Positions 1 through 7,582 of a stretch of DNA of 33,072 nt are shown here, one piece after another; the first letter of the stretch is position 1; each line of letters starts with the position of its first letter. Position numbers and translations under genes: made by a program. The notes under the pieces are model-generated. The model had not been told where the DNA came from. It saw nothing but the letters and a program-made list of their open reading frames with translations, and made no database searches. The stretch covers positions 1 through 33,072 of the forward strand of contig NZ_JAJQJI010000014.1 of assembly GCF_021213805.1 (NCBI RefSeq), in the 5' to 3' direction. The stretch comes from Mycobacterium sp. MYCO198283 (GTDB lineage Bacteria > Actinomycetota > Actinomycetes > Mycobacteriales > Mycobacteriaceae).

Positions 1-347
1 GAGCCCGCACCCGCGCCCTCGGCGATCACCCCGACCTGATCCAGCGACAGCCGGCCCTCGCGCATGGCTTGCGCGCACCGCGGGAACTGCGGCAGCCGGT
101 CCGCGACGGCGGCGATGGTTTTGGCGTTGCGCGTCGACATGCCGGTCCGCCACGCGAGCAACGCCGCGACCGAGCGGGCGCCGGTATGACCCCAGATACC
201 GTCCCGCTCGATCGTGGCCGCGATCTCGACAATGCGCGCATCAATGGCGTTGCGCTGACCGCACAATTCCGCCAATTCATCGAACAACACCCCGAGACGT
301 TCAGACGGATTCGACACAACCACGTCAACCGACTCGATCGAGGACAT
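1..347 (-). CDS. DUF222/HNH endonuclease-type protein, N-terminal part (runs off the window)
   Basis: Reading the minus strand from the ATG at 347 gives an open frame of 115 codons that is still open at base 1, so only the N-terminus is present. It begins MSSIESVDVVVSNPSERL and continues with an aspartate/glutamate-rich helix (LFDELAELCGQRNAID) and the segment GARSVAALLAWRTGMS. This is the usual start of the mycobacterial DUF222 family, whose members often carry a C-terminal HNH nuclease domain (13E12-type repeat proteins). That C-terminal part lies outside the window, so nuclease activity cannot be judged. The family is multicopy in mycobacteria and often sits at sites of genome rearrangement; its role is not settled. 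It reads in the same direction as msrA, separated from it by 111 bp that include a short inverted repeat (GGAAT, 2 nt, ATTCC) at 437-448. Confidence 0.75.
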   Translation of the reverse strand, partial: MSSIESVDVVVSNPSERLGVLFDELAELCGQRNAIDARIVEIAATIERDGIWGHTGARSVAALLAWRTGMSTRNAKTIAAVADRLPQFPRCAQAMREGRLSLDQVGVIAEGAGAG

Positions 348-458
348 GCCACCATTATCGCAGCGAGGTCCGACAAATTCGGGGCGAGCGGAATGAGTCG
401 CCCAGCGGCAGCGTTGCGGTATTCGCGGGTTCTTCCGGAATAAATTCCCCGGCAAAAA

Positions 459-971
459 CTACTGCGCCGACGCCCGTCGCGGCAATTTCCAGCCCGGCCG
501 CACGAAGTGGCAGGTGTAACCAGTCGGATAGCGCTGCAGGTAGTCCTGGTGCTCTGGCTCGGCCTCCCAGAAGTCGCTCGCCGGAACCACTTCCGTGACG
601 ACCTTGCCGGGCCACAGGCCCGACGCCTCGACGTCGGCGATGGTGTCCAACGCGATCTGACGCTGCTCGTCGTCGAGGTAGAAGATCGCCGACCGGTAGC
701 TGCTGCCGATGTCGTTGCCCTGCCGGTTCTTCGTCGTCGGGTCGTGGATCTGGAAGAAGAATTCGAGCAGGGTGCGGTAGTCGGTCTGCGACGGGTCGTA
801 GACGATCTCGACCGCCTCGGCGTGACCCGGATGGTTGCGATAGGTGGCGTGCGCGTTCTGGCCGCCGGTGTAGCCGACGCGGGTGTCGACGACGCCGGGC
901 TGCTTGCGGATCAACTCCTCCATACCCCAAAAGCAGCCGCCGGCCAGGATGGCCTTCTTGTAATCGCTCAT
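459..971 (-). CDS. msrA: Peptide methionine sulfoxide reductase MsrA
   Basis: This is a 170-residue cytosolic enzyme that reduces methionine-S-sulfoxide in proteins and free methionine, recycled by thioredoxin. The signature GGCFWG places the catalytic cysteine at residue 13. Cys154 in GYTCHF is the likely resolving cysteine, and the same two positions are used in the M. tuberculosis enzyme (Rv0137c). Other family signatures are RVGYTGG (31-37) and the region around HPGHAEAVEI. The frame continues upstream to 1151, but the ATG at 971 is preceded by an AGGAG ribosome binding site and matches the normal family length. It is divergent from the NTF2-like gene at 1075, so the two share a promoter region of about 100 bp. 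The assignment is very secure. Confidence 0.97.
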   Translation of the reverse strand: MSDYKKAILAGGCFWGMEELIRKQPGVVDTRVGYTGGQNAHATYRNHPGHAEAVEIVYDPSQTDYRTLLEFFFQIHDPTTKNRQGNDIGSSYRSAIFYLDDEQRQIALDTIADVEASGLWPGKVVTEVVPASDFWEAEPEHQDYLQRYPTGYTCHFVRPGWKLPRRASAQ

Positions 972-1051
972 GATGCTCCTCGTCTCACGTTCGCCTCCTA
1001 CAACTGTGCCGCGCCCACGGGTAATCCGCAGGAAGGCTCGACAACCGTCGC

Positions 1052-1065
1052 TAGAACGTGTTTCA
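1052..1065. promoter_or_regulatory. KstR-like operator candidate
   Basis: The 14-mer TAGAACGTGTTTCA fits the published KstR consensus TNNAACNNGTTNNA at every fixed position. It lies in the msrA/NTF2 divergent region, 9 bp before the GTG chosen for the NTF2-like gene. KstR is the TetR-family repressor of cholesterol catabolism in mycobacteria. The right half (GTTTC) is a poorer mirror of the left half (AGAAC) than in the strongest known boxes. Binding is an inference. Confidence 0.4.
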
Positions 1066-1074
1066 GTTCTGCGC

Positions 1075-1575
1075 GTGACCGCCTTCTCCCGCCACGAGCT
1101 CGCCGCCGCCTGGGCAGCGTTCGAGAACGACGTCGCCGCCGCCGCGCTCACCCGCGACTGGGACTCGTGGGTCGCGCACTACACCGAGGACGTCGTCTAC
1201 GTCGAGCATGCGGCCGGGACGTTTCACGGCCGTGAGGAGGTCCGGGCCTGGATCTGGCGGACCATGGAGAGCTTCCCGGGCAATCACATGACGTCGTTCC
1301 CGACGCTGTGGAAGGTGTTCGACGAAGACACCGGGCGGGTGATCTGCGAGCTCGACAACCCGATGAAGGACCCGGGCGACGGCAGCGTCATCAGCGCGAC
1401 CAATCTGTCGATTGTCACCTACGCCGGGTACGGACTCTGGTCGCGGCAGGAGGACGTCTACAACCCGCTGCGCTTCGTCGCCGCCACCCGCCGGTGGTGC
1501 GAGCGGGCGCAGGAGTGTGGCACCCTGCCCGACGAAGCCGCTGCCTGGCTGGCTCGGATGGGCGACGCACGATGA
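1075..1575 (+). CDS. NTF2/SnoaL-like fold protein (Rv0138-type)
   Basis: This encodes a 166-residue protein with the pattern of the NTF2/SnoaL alpha+beta cone fold: an N-terminal helical part (HELAAAWAAFENDV), then DWDSWVAHYTEDVVYVEH, GTFHGREEVRAWI, and later beta strands. The fold covers ketosteroid isomerases, polyketide cyclases and non-enzymatic proteins, so a reaction cannot be named. By position and length it matches M. tuberculosis Rv0138 (from memory). The GTG at 1075 was chosen because the sequence upstream looks non-coding and contains an operator-like box; no strong Shine-Dalgarno is visible. Its TGA overlaps the ATG of the next gene (ATGA), so the two are translationally coupled. 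Pairing with a 3-beta-HSD-like epimerase and a KstR-like box hints at steroid or other isoprenoid substrates, which is inference only. Confidence 0.8.
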   Translation: MTAFSRHELAAAWAAFENDVAAAALTRDWDSWVAHYTEDVVYVEHAAGTFHGREEVRAWIWRTMESFPGNHMTSFPTLWKVFDEDTGRVICELDNPMKDPGDGSVISATNLSIVTYAGYGLWSRQEDVYNPLRFVAATRRWCERAQECGTLPDEAAAWLARMGDAR

Positions 1576-2579
1576 GCCCCGCGCTGGTCATCGGGGCGAA
1601 CGGCTTCCTCGGCTCGCACGTCACCCGGCAACTCGTCGCGGCCGGCACCGACGTCCGCGCCATGGTGCGACCGAACGCCAACACGGTCGGCATCGACGAC
1701 CTGCCGCTCACCCGGTTCACCGGCGACGTCTTCGACACCGCCGTGCTGCGCGAGGCGATGGCCGGCTGCGACGTCGTCTACTACTGCGTCGTCGACCCGC
1801 GCGGCTGGCTGAAGGACCCTGCGCCGCTGTTCCGCACCAACGTCGACGGTGTGCGCAGCGCTTTGGGCGTCGCCGAGGACGCGGGCCTACGGCGTTTCGT
1901 CTACACGAGCAGCTACGTCACGATCGGCCGGCGACGCGGCCGCCGCGCCACCGAGGCCGACGTGCTGCCCGAGCGCGGGCTGAGCCCCTACATCCGGTCG
2001 CGGTTGCTGGGTGAACAGGCGGTGCTCGAGGCGGCCCGTGCGGGCGCGGTCCCCGCCGTTGCCATGTGCGTCTCCACCACATACGGCAGCGGCGACTGGG
2101 GCCGCACCCCGCACGGCGCGATCATCGCCGGTGCCGCGTTCGGCAAGCTGCCGTTCGTGATGAGCGGCATCGAGCTCGAAGCCGTCGGAGTCGACGACGC
2201 CGCACGGGCGATGCTGCTGGCCGCCGAGCACGGCCGGGTGGGCGAGCGCTACATCGTCTCCGAGAAACTCATCAGCAATGCCGAGGTCGCCCGCATCGCC
2301 GCCGAGACGGCCGGGGTGCCGCCGCCCGCGAGGTCGATTCCGCTGCCGGTGTCGTATGCGATGGCGGCGCTCGGCAGCCTCAAGTCGACTGTGCGGGGCA
2401 CCGACGAGCGACTGTCGCTGGCGTCGCTGCGGCTGATGCGCGCCGAGGCGCCGCTGGACCACTCGAAGGCCGTCGCCGAGCTCGGCTGGCAGCCGCGGCC
2501 CGTCGAGGAAGCCATCCGCGAGGCCGCCCGATTCTGGGTCGAGCTCCGGAAGGCCAAGCGTAGCAACGCCACTGGTTAG
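1572..2579 (+). CDS. NAD-dependent epimerase/dehydratase, extended SDR (Rv0139-type)
   Basis: A 335-residue extended short-chain dehydrogenase. The Rossmann glycine motif GANGFLGS is at residues 8-15, an acidic/basic coenzyme loop (RAMVRPNAN) follows, and the catalytic-strand motif YTSS is at 111-114. The active-site tyrosine is Tyr140, but the usual YxxxK lysine is arginine here (YIRSR, 140-144). This may alter activity or be a normal variant of this subfamily. The C-terminus (ELGWQPRPVEEAIREAARFW) is typical of NDP-sugar epimerases and 3-beta-hydroxysteroid dehydrogenase-like members. It overlaps the upstream NTF2-like gene by 4 nt and corresponds by synteny to Rv0139. The substrate is unknown; steroid, hopanoid or sugar-nucleotide substrates are all possible. 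Confidence 0.85.
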   Translation: MSPALVIGANGFLGSHVTRQLVAAGTDVRAMVRPNANTVGIDDLPLTRFTGDVFDTAVLREAMAGCDVVYYCVVDPRGWLKDPAPLFRTNVDGVRSALGVAEDAGLRRFVYTSSYVTIGRRRGRRATEADVLPERGLSPYIRSRLLGEQAVLEAARAGAVPAVAMCVSTTYGSGDWGRTPHGAIIAGAAFGKLPFVMSGIELEAVGVDDAARAMLLAAEHGRVGERYIVSEKLISNAEVARIAAETAGVPPPARSIPLPVSYAMAALGSLKSTVRGTDERLSLASLRLMRAEAPLDHSKAVAELGWQPRPVEEAIREAARFWVELRKAKRSNATG

Positions 2580-2623
2580 GAGCCGCCATGGCTAAGGGCC
2601 AGATGTGGTGACCAACCCCGCGC

Positions 2624-2680
2624 CGAGAACACCATTCTTGGCGCGAATACGGGCTCAAAGCCGCAAGAAGGGTGTTCTCG
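2624..2680. terminator. Long inverted repeat between convergent genes, probable bidirectional terminator
   Basis: Arms at 2624-2640 and 2664-2680 are 17 bp each and complementary apart from one mismatch. The outer ten bases are CGAGAACACC and GGTGTTCTCG, with a 23-nt loop. The element fills the gap between the end of the epimerase gene (2579, plus) and the end of the GGDEF gene (2688, minus), where a two-way terminator is expected. No U-tract is seen, which is usual for mycobacteria. It could instead be a small dispersed repeat. Confidence 0.55.
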
Positions 2681-2687
2681 CCGGGGG

Positions 2688-3809
2688 TCAGCCCGCCGGG
2701 TCGTCGCGTTCGAGCGCGGTGAGCGACGCCCGGACGACCTGCCGGCTCTGGTTACCCCCGGCGCGCCGGGCGTCGCGCATGGCGCCTTCGGCGATGGCCA
2801 ACAACTCGTCGAGCACATCCTGCGGCGGGTACTGCGCCAGGCCGCGCAGCGGGGTGCTGGCCACGCCGACGCTTGCGGTGGTGCGCGGCGGGGTGGTGGC
2901 GATCGCGCTGCGGACCCGCTCGACCAGCGGTGTGGCATCCGGCGACGGGAAGCTGTCGGCGACCACGAACTCGGCCTCGGCGACGTGGGCGACGACGGCG
3001 CCTCGCCGCGTGGTCTCGCGCAGCGTCTGCCCCACGGCCACGTGCGCCCAGTTGCCCGACACCTCGCCGTCGGTGTGCGTGAGCAGCGTGAAGTTGTCGA
3101 GGCTGATGACGACGATCACCAGGTGGCGGTCGTCGTCACGGTTGCGGGAGGCGATGAAGCCGGCCGCGGCCCGATAGAACGCCTCGCGGTTGAGCAGGCC
3201 CGTCAGCGGGTCGATGTCGCCGTTGAGCACATTGATGCCCAGCAGGTGAACCAGCGCCTGGCAGGCGAAGGGCACGGCGGCGTTGATGACCGCCAGGAAC
3301 AGCAGCGTGCTGACGGCGAGCCGGACGTCACCGCCTTCCTGCACCAGCCGCAACGCCAGCACGCCGGCGGTCGACGCCGCGACCAGCAGGTTCAGCGCGA
3401 GGTACCGCGGCGTGTGGAAGAACGCCACGTAGCCGGCCAGCACCGCGAACGCCGTGCCGCCGAACAGGCCGTTGAAGGGATCGGTCTGCACCAGACAACC
3501 CGCCGCGATGCCCGCCATCGACAGCAGCACGAAACAGATCGACTGTGACCGGCTGAGCCACTGGCCGCGCAGCCAGGCCAGCGCCATCAGCACGGAGCCG
3601 ATCACGATCGCGGCGGCGACGCCCTGCCGCAGATCGCCCGTCGGCCCGCTGGGGCTGCCGATGGACCCGAGCGCGACCAGCCCGAAGCCGAAAACCGTCG
3701 CGGCGACGACGCGGCAGGTTCCGCGCTGCGCACCGCGGCCCGCCAGGAACGCGGTCAGCCAGTAGTAGTGATCGGGTTGCCGCCACCACCCGCGCAGCCC
3801 TCTGATCAT
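2688..3809 (-). CDS. Membrane protein with degenerate GGDEF domain
   Basis: This 373-residue protein has about five or six hydrophobic segments between residues 31 and 190, followed by a cytosolic GGDEF-fold domain from about 195. The fold is recognisable by DPLTGLLNREAF (200-211) and the strand VIVVISLDNFTLL (231-243). The signature GG(D/E)EF is replaced by AEAEF (277-281), so the two glycines that hold GTP are lost. Diguanylate cyclase activity is therefore unlikely; a sensory or GTP-binding role is possible. It lies downstream of the carotenoid operon on the same strand, after a 149-bp gap, so it may have its own promoter. The ATG at 3809 is used; the ribosome binding site is weak. Family assignment is firm, function is not. 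Confidence 0.85.
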   Translation of the reverse strand: MIRGLRGWWRQPDHYYWLTAFLAGRGAQRGTCRVVAATVFGFGLVALGSIGSPSGPTGDLRQGVAAAIVIGSVLMALAWLRGQWLSRSQSICFVLLSMAGIAAGCLVQTDPFNGLFGGTAFAVLAGYVAFFHTPRYLALNLLVAASTAGVLALRLVQEGGDVRLAVSTLLFLAVINAAVPFACQALVHLLGINVLNGDIDPLTGLLNREAFYRAAAGFIASRNRDDDRHLVIVVISLDNFTLLTHTDGEVSGNWAHVAVGQTLRETTRRGAVVAHVAEAEFVVADSFPSPDATPLVERVRSAIATTPPRTTASVGVASTPLRGLAQYPPQDVLDELLAIAEGAMRDARRAGGNQSRQVVRASLTALERDDPAG

Positions 3810-3958
3810 GCGGATCCCATCTTCGCCGTCCCGCTTCGAGGTCTGCTTCCGGGACGCGGGGGCGTCATCGCCAGGCTCTGACCTTCAGACGCTACCAAGC
3901 GATCGCACGGCGTGACAGCGGCAATGTGCGACCCACTACCGAAAGACCGGCGGTGCCG

Positions 3959-4978
3959 TCAGCGCCGGGTGCGCACCGCATAACGCCGTTCGGCGTACGC
4001 CAGATCGTCGCGCCACAGCTTGGTGGCGGCGTAGCGCATCAGCGGCCGGATCGCGGCCGCCGCCTTGCCGGCGTAGGCGAAGCCGTCGCGGTCGGAGTGC
4101 GCGACGACGGCCTCCAGCACCGCCGTGCGCGGCCGGCCGTCCGGACCGGCGCCGAGCGGCGTGGCATGGGTCTCGACGACGCTGCCGGCCCCCTCGCCGT
4201 CCACGATGCGCATCGTGATGGTGCGCGGCTCCGGCGCGGTGAATTCGGCGATGACCGGCACGCCGAGCCGGCCCATGCGGAACGTCACGGCCACCAGGAA
4301 GCGGTCGTCTGCCTCGGATAGCTGGTCGTCGGCCGCGGGCGCCGAGAGCACCTCCAGCAAGGTGAACGAGTACGGGTGGAACCAGGCGCCGTGCCAGGGA
4401 TCGAGCCGGTTGGCGATGATGTCGGCCGGCTCGCAGACCCCGTCGAGCCGCGTCACCGCGTCGAGCGTCGTCCCCGTCGGCCGCGGCGGGATCACCGGCG
4501 CGTCGAGCGGCTGCTCACCGCCGACGCGGTCGAGCCGCACCCACGCCAGCACACCGTCGTCATGGCTGGGCAGCGACCGCCACCCGTACTGCTCCCGCGG
4601 TGAGCGGTCGGCGTCGACCCGCAGCCCGTGCCACGGGCAGATCAGCCCGCCGCAGTCGATGACCCCGGTGGCGAGATCGGCACCCAGATGCGGACAGCTC
4701 GCGGGGCCGACGACCAGCCGCCCGCCGGGATCGCGCCACGCGACGATCTCGACGCCGGCGACGGTCATGCCGAACGGCGCGTCGGCACGGATGTCACGGC
4801 TGGCGGCAAACGTGTACCAGTTGCCGCTCGGGCGGCGCTGCGAGCGGGCCAGCGCGGCGTCGATCAACCGCGGTTCGGCGTCGCGGTAGGTGGGCCGCTG
4901 CTGCGCCCACCGGGCCGGCGGGAGCACTTGCAGCGGAACGGTTTTCAGGCGATCACGGACGCGGTCGGCGAAGCTCAC
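3959..4978 (-). CDS. Rieske non-heme iron oxygenase (DUF5914-type) in the carotenoid operon
   Basis: A 339-residue protein. A Rieske [2Fe-2S] domain carries Cys95-Pro-His97 and Cys114-Pro-Trp-His117. The C-terminal domain contains DPWHGAWFH, in which Asp193, His196 and His201 fit the D-x2-H-x4-H mononuclear iron motif of Rieske oxygenases. Both metal sites look intact, so this should be an active oxygenase rather than only an electron carrier. The GTG start at 4978 overlaps the crtU stop by 4 nt, so it is coupled to crtU and probably acts on the carotenoid product, for example ring hydroxylation or ketolation. That role is inferred from context. The reductase and ferredoxin partners are not in the window. 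From memory, similar proteins labelled DUF5914 accompany mycobacterial carotenoid clusters. Confidence 0.85.
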   Translation of the reverse strand: MSFADRVRDRLKTVPLQVLPPARWAQQRPTYRDAEPRLIDAALARSQRRPSGNWYTFAASRDIRADAPFGMTVAGVEIVAWRDPGGRLVVGPASCPHLGADLATGVIDCGGLICPWHGLRVDADRSPREQYGWRSLPSHDDGVLAWVRLDRVGGEQPLDAPVIPPRPTGTTLDAVTRLDGVCEPADIIANRLDPWHGAWFHPYSFTLLEVLSAPAADDQLSEADDRFLVAVTFRMGRLGVPVIAEFTAPEPRTITMRIVDGEGAGSVVETHATPLGAGPDGRPRTAVLEAVVAHSDRDGFAYAGKAAAAIRPLMRYAATKLWRDDLAYAERRYAVRTRR

Positions 4979-6525
4979 CGGGCGCCGACCTCCGCACCGC
5001 GGGCCAGCAACCGCGACACCCGCGGCGATCGGCCCCCCACCGGGACGGTCTGCAGCGAGTGCCCCGCGAGCCCCCAGTGCGACAGCAGCCGGTTGGCGGC
5101 TGCGAAGCCGGTGGTCGCGGCGCGCTCCATCAGGGCGACGGGCAGATCGATGCGGATGCCGTCGCCGGCCAGCGCCAGCGCCGGATCGGCGGTGGCGACG
5201 CCGGGGCGGCGGGCGAAGTCGCCGGGCCCGAACTGCGGGCAGTCCTCGCGGCGCAGCACCACCTCGCCGACGACCTTGGCCGCGGCGGTCTCCGGGTACA
5301 GCGCGTGCAGGCGGCCCACCAGCCGCCGGCAGACCTCGGCGGTGTCGTCGGGCGCGGAGTAGGCGTGCAACTCCACCACCGCGCCGTCGTGCCGCTGTGC
5401 CCACTGCGCGGCCTGCTGCTCGTAGCGGTTCACCACGCTCACATTGTCCAGCGGTTCCAGGCCGCCTGTCCCGAGGAACGCGGGCCGGTCGGCGTGGACG
5501 GGCCGGTCGAGCCACAGCCGCTGTACGACGAACGGCGGCGCCGTCCGCAGCCCGGCGACCGTGGCGCGCCAGCCGGCGTCCCCGAGCTCGGGTGAGGCGT
5601 CGACGATGCGCTGCAGCCCGGCGATGTCGGCGGCGAGCACCACCCCGTCGGCGTCGAGGTCACCGCCGTCGCAGCGCACCCGGAACCGGCGCTGCGTCCC
5701 GGGTTCGACGGCGTCGACCGCCCGGTCGGTGTGCACCGTGACCCCGCGCCCGGAGAGGTAGGCGCGCAACGGTTCCCACAGCGCGGCGTCGAAGTTGTCG
5801 GTGGCCACGTCGAAGATCAGCCCCTCGTTCGAGCCGAGGAAGTAGATGTGGAACATCGCGGCCAGCTCGGCGGCCGACAGCTCCGCCGGCCGGGAGAAGA
5901 AGCTGCGGGAGAACACCTCGAACGCCAGGTGCTGGGCGGCGTCGGGGAAGTTGATCTGCCGCAGGAACGACGCGGCGTCGATGTCGTCGAGGCGCTGGTA
6001 GATGTCGGGCACCGAGACGGTGGCCAGCGGCACCGCGGCGCGGCCGTCGACGCGCACCAGATCACGCAGCCGAAAGGTGGGGCTGCGCAGCGCGAACGCC
6101 AGCGCGTTCCACGGAGGCGTCTGCGGCAGCCCGCGGAAGGTGTCGCGGCGGCCGTGACCGTCGACCAGCGGGTAGTCGTCGACGGGAGTCAGCCGGGTCA
6201 GCCCGGGATCGGTGCGGCGCAACAACTCCCGCAGGTTGTAGTACTGGCGGAAGAACGCGTGGAAGCCGCGGTTCATCGCGACGGTCTGCCCGTCGCCGAG
6301 GGTCTCGGTCCAGCCGCCGACCCGGCCCCCGAGGTACGGTGCGCGCTCGACGACGTCGACCGTCACGCCCCGTTCGGCGAGCGCCGTCGCGGCGGCCAGC
6401 CCGGCGATGCCGCCGCCGACCACCACCGCGCGCGGCCGGGCGGGCAGCCGCCCCGCGTCCGGGAGCCCGACCGGCCCGGGATGCAGCACGCGGCGGGCGT
6501 CGCGGATGCGCGCGGCAGCGCTCAT
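4975..6525 (-). CDS. crtU: Carotene desaturase/methyltransferase CrtU (isorenieratene synthase)
   Basis: A 516-residue FAD-dependent protein. The dinucleotide-binding motif VVVGGGIAG (to about residue 42) is followed by VDVVERAPYLGGRVGGW, and the C-terminal FAD contact is LALAGDGIRIDLP. The segment MNRGFHAFFRQYYNLR is characteristic of the CrtU family, which turns the beta-ionone rings of beta-carotene into aromatic phi rings by desaturation and methyl migration. The ATG at 6525 overlaps the stop of the methyltransferase gene (ATGA), and the stop overlaps the start of the Rieske oxygenase. Known mycobacterial homologues make isorenieratene (leprotene). The frame continues upstream, but the sequence there is the overlapping methyltransferase gene in another frame. 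Confidence 0.92.
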   Translation of the reverse strand: MSAAARIRDARRVLHPGPVGLPDAGRLPARPRAVVVGGGIAGLAAATALAERGVTVDVVERAPYLGGRVGGWTETLGDGQTVAMNRGFHAFFRQYYNLRELLRRTDPGLTRLTPVDDYPLVDGHGRRDTFRGLPQTPPWNALAFALRSPTFRLRDLVRVDGRAAVPLATVSVPDIYQRLDDIDAASFLRQINFPDAAQHLAFEVFSRSFFSRPAELSAAELAAMFHIYFLGSNEGLIFDVATDNFDAALWEPLRAYLSGRGVTVHTDRAVDAVEPGTQRRFRVRCDGGDLDADGVVLAADIAGLQRIVDASPELGDAGWRATVAGLRTAPPFVVQRLWLDRPVHADRPAFLGTGGLEPLDNVSVVNRYEQQAAQWAQRHDGAVVELHAYSAPDDTAEVCRRLVGRLHALYPETAAAKVVGEVVLRREDCPQFGPGDFARRPGVATADPALALAGDGIRIDLPVALMERAATTGFAAANRLLSHWGLAGHSLQTVPVGGRSPRVSRLLARGAEVGAR

Positions 6526-7238
6526 GCCGGGGTCCGGGCGAGGAAGGTGTGGACGATGTCCTGTTGCCAGCCGGGCATCGTCTCGCTGCGCACGTCGGTG
6601 AAACCGTTGTCGGCCAGCCGCTTCCGCAGCCGCGACGCACCGTCGAAGTCGACGACGCTGCGCCACAGGTAGGTGTAGAGCGACGCGTCGCGGGTGCGCG
6701 CCCAACCGGCCGGGATGATGATCCCCCAGGACACGGCGTGCCAGATCGCGGTGGCGCGCCGGGAGTCCGCCACCGAGTACTCGTGGACCGCGAGCACCCC
6801 GCCGGGCCGCAGCAATTCGGCGAACCGCTGCAGCTGGGCATCGGGGTCGGGCAGGTTGCGGACCAGGTACGCCGCGAAGATGCCGTCGAACGGCCCGCTG
6901 ACGCCCGCCGCCGCGAGGTCCTCGATGCGGCTGTGCACGAACCGCACGGTGTCGGGCCACGTCTTGGCGCGCGCCTCGGCGAGCATGCCCTCCGACGCGT
7001 CGACCCCGACGATCTCGGCCTCGGGCGCGGCGTCGAGCAGCGCCGCGGTGGACAGCCCGGTGCCGCAGCCGGCGTCGAGCAGCCGCAGCCCGCGACCCCG
7101 GTCTGGGATCCCCATGCGTTGGGCGGAGATCCGCAGGTGGTCGTGGTAGCCGGGGTTGGCGCCGACCAGTCGGTCGTAGGCGCGCGCGCCGACGTCGAAT
7201 GCGGCGGGCACCTCGGTGCGGGGCAGCCGGGGTGTCAT
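6522..7238 (-). CDS. crtT: SAM-dependent methyltransferase, CrtT-like
   Basis: A 238-residue class I methyltransferase. The SAM-binding motif I is LLDAGCGTG (53-61), followed by the acidic end of strand two in IVGVDASEGML and a motif IV-like FDGIFAAYLVRNLPD. Between a lycopene cyclase gene and crtU it corresponds to crtT of the Streptomyces griseus crtYTU group (known from the literature); the product methylated is not established. The ATG at 7238 has a very strong ribosome binding site (AAGGAGGAGG), although the start overlaps the crtYd stop by 4 nt. Translation may therefore both be coupled and initiate freely. The gene symbol is by context and less sure than the enzyme class. Confidence 0.82.
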   Translation of the reverse strand: MTPRLPRTEVPAAFDVGARAYDRLVGANPGYHDHLRISAQRMGIPDRGRGLRLLDAGCGTGLSTAALLDAAPEAEIVGVDASEGMLAEARAKTWPDTVRFVHSRIEDLAAAGVSGPFDGIFAAYLVRNLPDPDAQLQRFAELLRPGGVLAVHEYSVADSRRATAIWHAVSWGIIIPAGWARTRDASLYTYLWRSVVDFDGASRLRKRLADNGFTDVRSETMPGWQQDIVHTFLARTPA

Positions 7239-7582
7239 CGGACCTCCTCCTTCTCCGCGGCGACGCGGTCGTGGGCGGTGTCGCCGTGGCGCTCCCACAA
7301 CAGCAGGACGGCGGTCACCAGCGCGAAGCCGAACAGGTAGTCCTCGACGGGGATGTCGAACGGGAACCGGACGCCCATGGTGTGGCGGTCGTCGTACAGC
7401 ACGATCGGGTCGCTGAGTTTGGTGAGCCAACCGTCGACCGGTATCTGAAAGCCCGTGACGATCACCATCGTGAGCCAGTACCGGGTGGTGCGGAAGATCC
7501 CGGTGCGCAGCATCGTCTTCTCCCAGATGACGACGCCGATCACCGCGACCACCGCCGGCAGCGTGTAGCCGAGCCCGGTCAT
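7235..7582 (-). CDS. crtYd: Lycopene cyclase subunit CrtYd
   Basis: A 115-residue membrane protein with three hydrophobic segments. It contains the cyclase motif FDIPVEDYLFGF, the PxE(E/D) element repeated in each half of the CrtYcd lycopene cyclase. Actinobacteria use two separate small polypeptides that act as a heterodimer to form beta-ionone rings. The gene overlaps crtYc upstream and the methyltransferase downstream by 4 nt each, so the subunits should be made in step. The ATG at 7582 is set by the overlap and fits the family length of roughly 100-120 residues. Confidence 0.9.
   Translation of the reverse strand: MTGLGYTLPAVVAVIGVVIWEKTMLRTGIFRTTRYWLTMVIVTGFQIPVDGWLTKLSDPIVLYDDRHTMGVRFPFDIPVEDYLFGFALVTAVLLLWERHGDTAHDRVAAEKEEVR

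Noticed and set aside
1048..1075. LexA/SOS box at GAACGTGTTTC
   Set aside because: The actinobacterial LexA site needs GAAC, four bases, GTTC; the spacing and right half do not fit, whereas the KstR pattern does.
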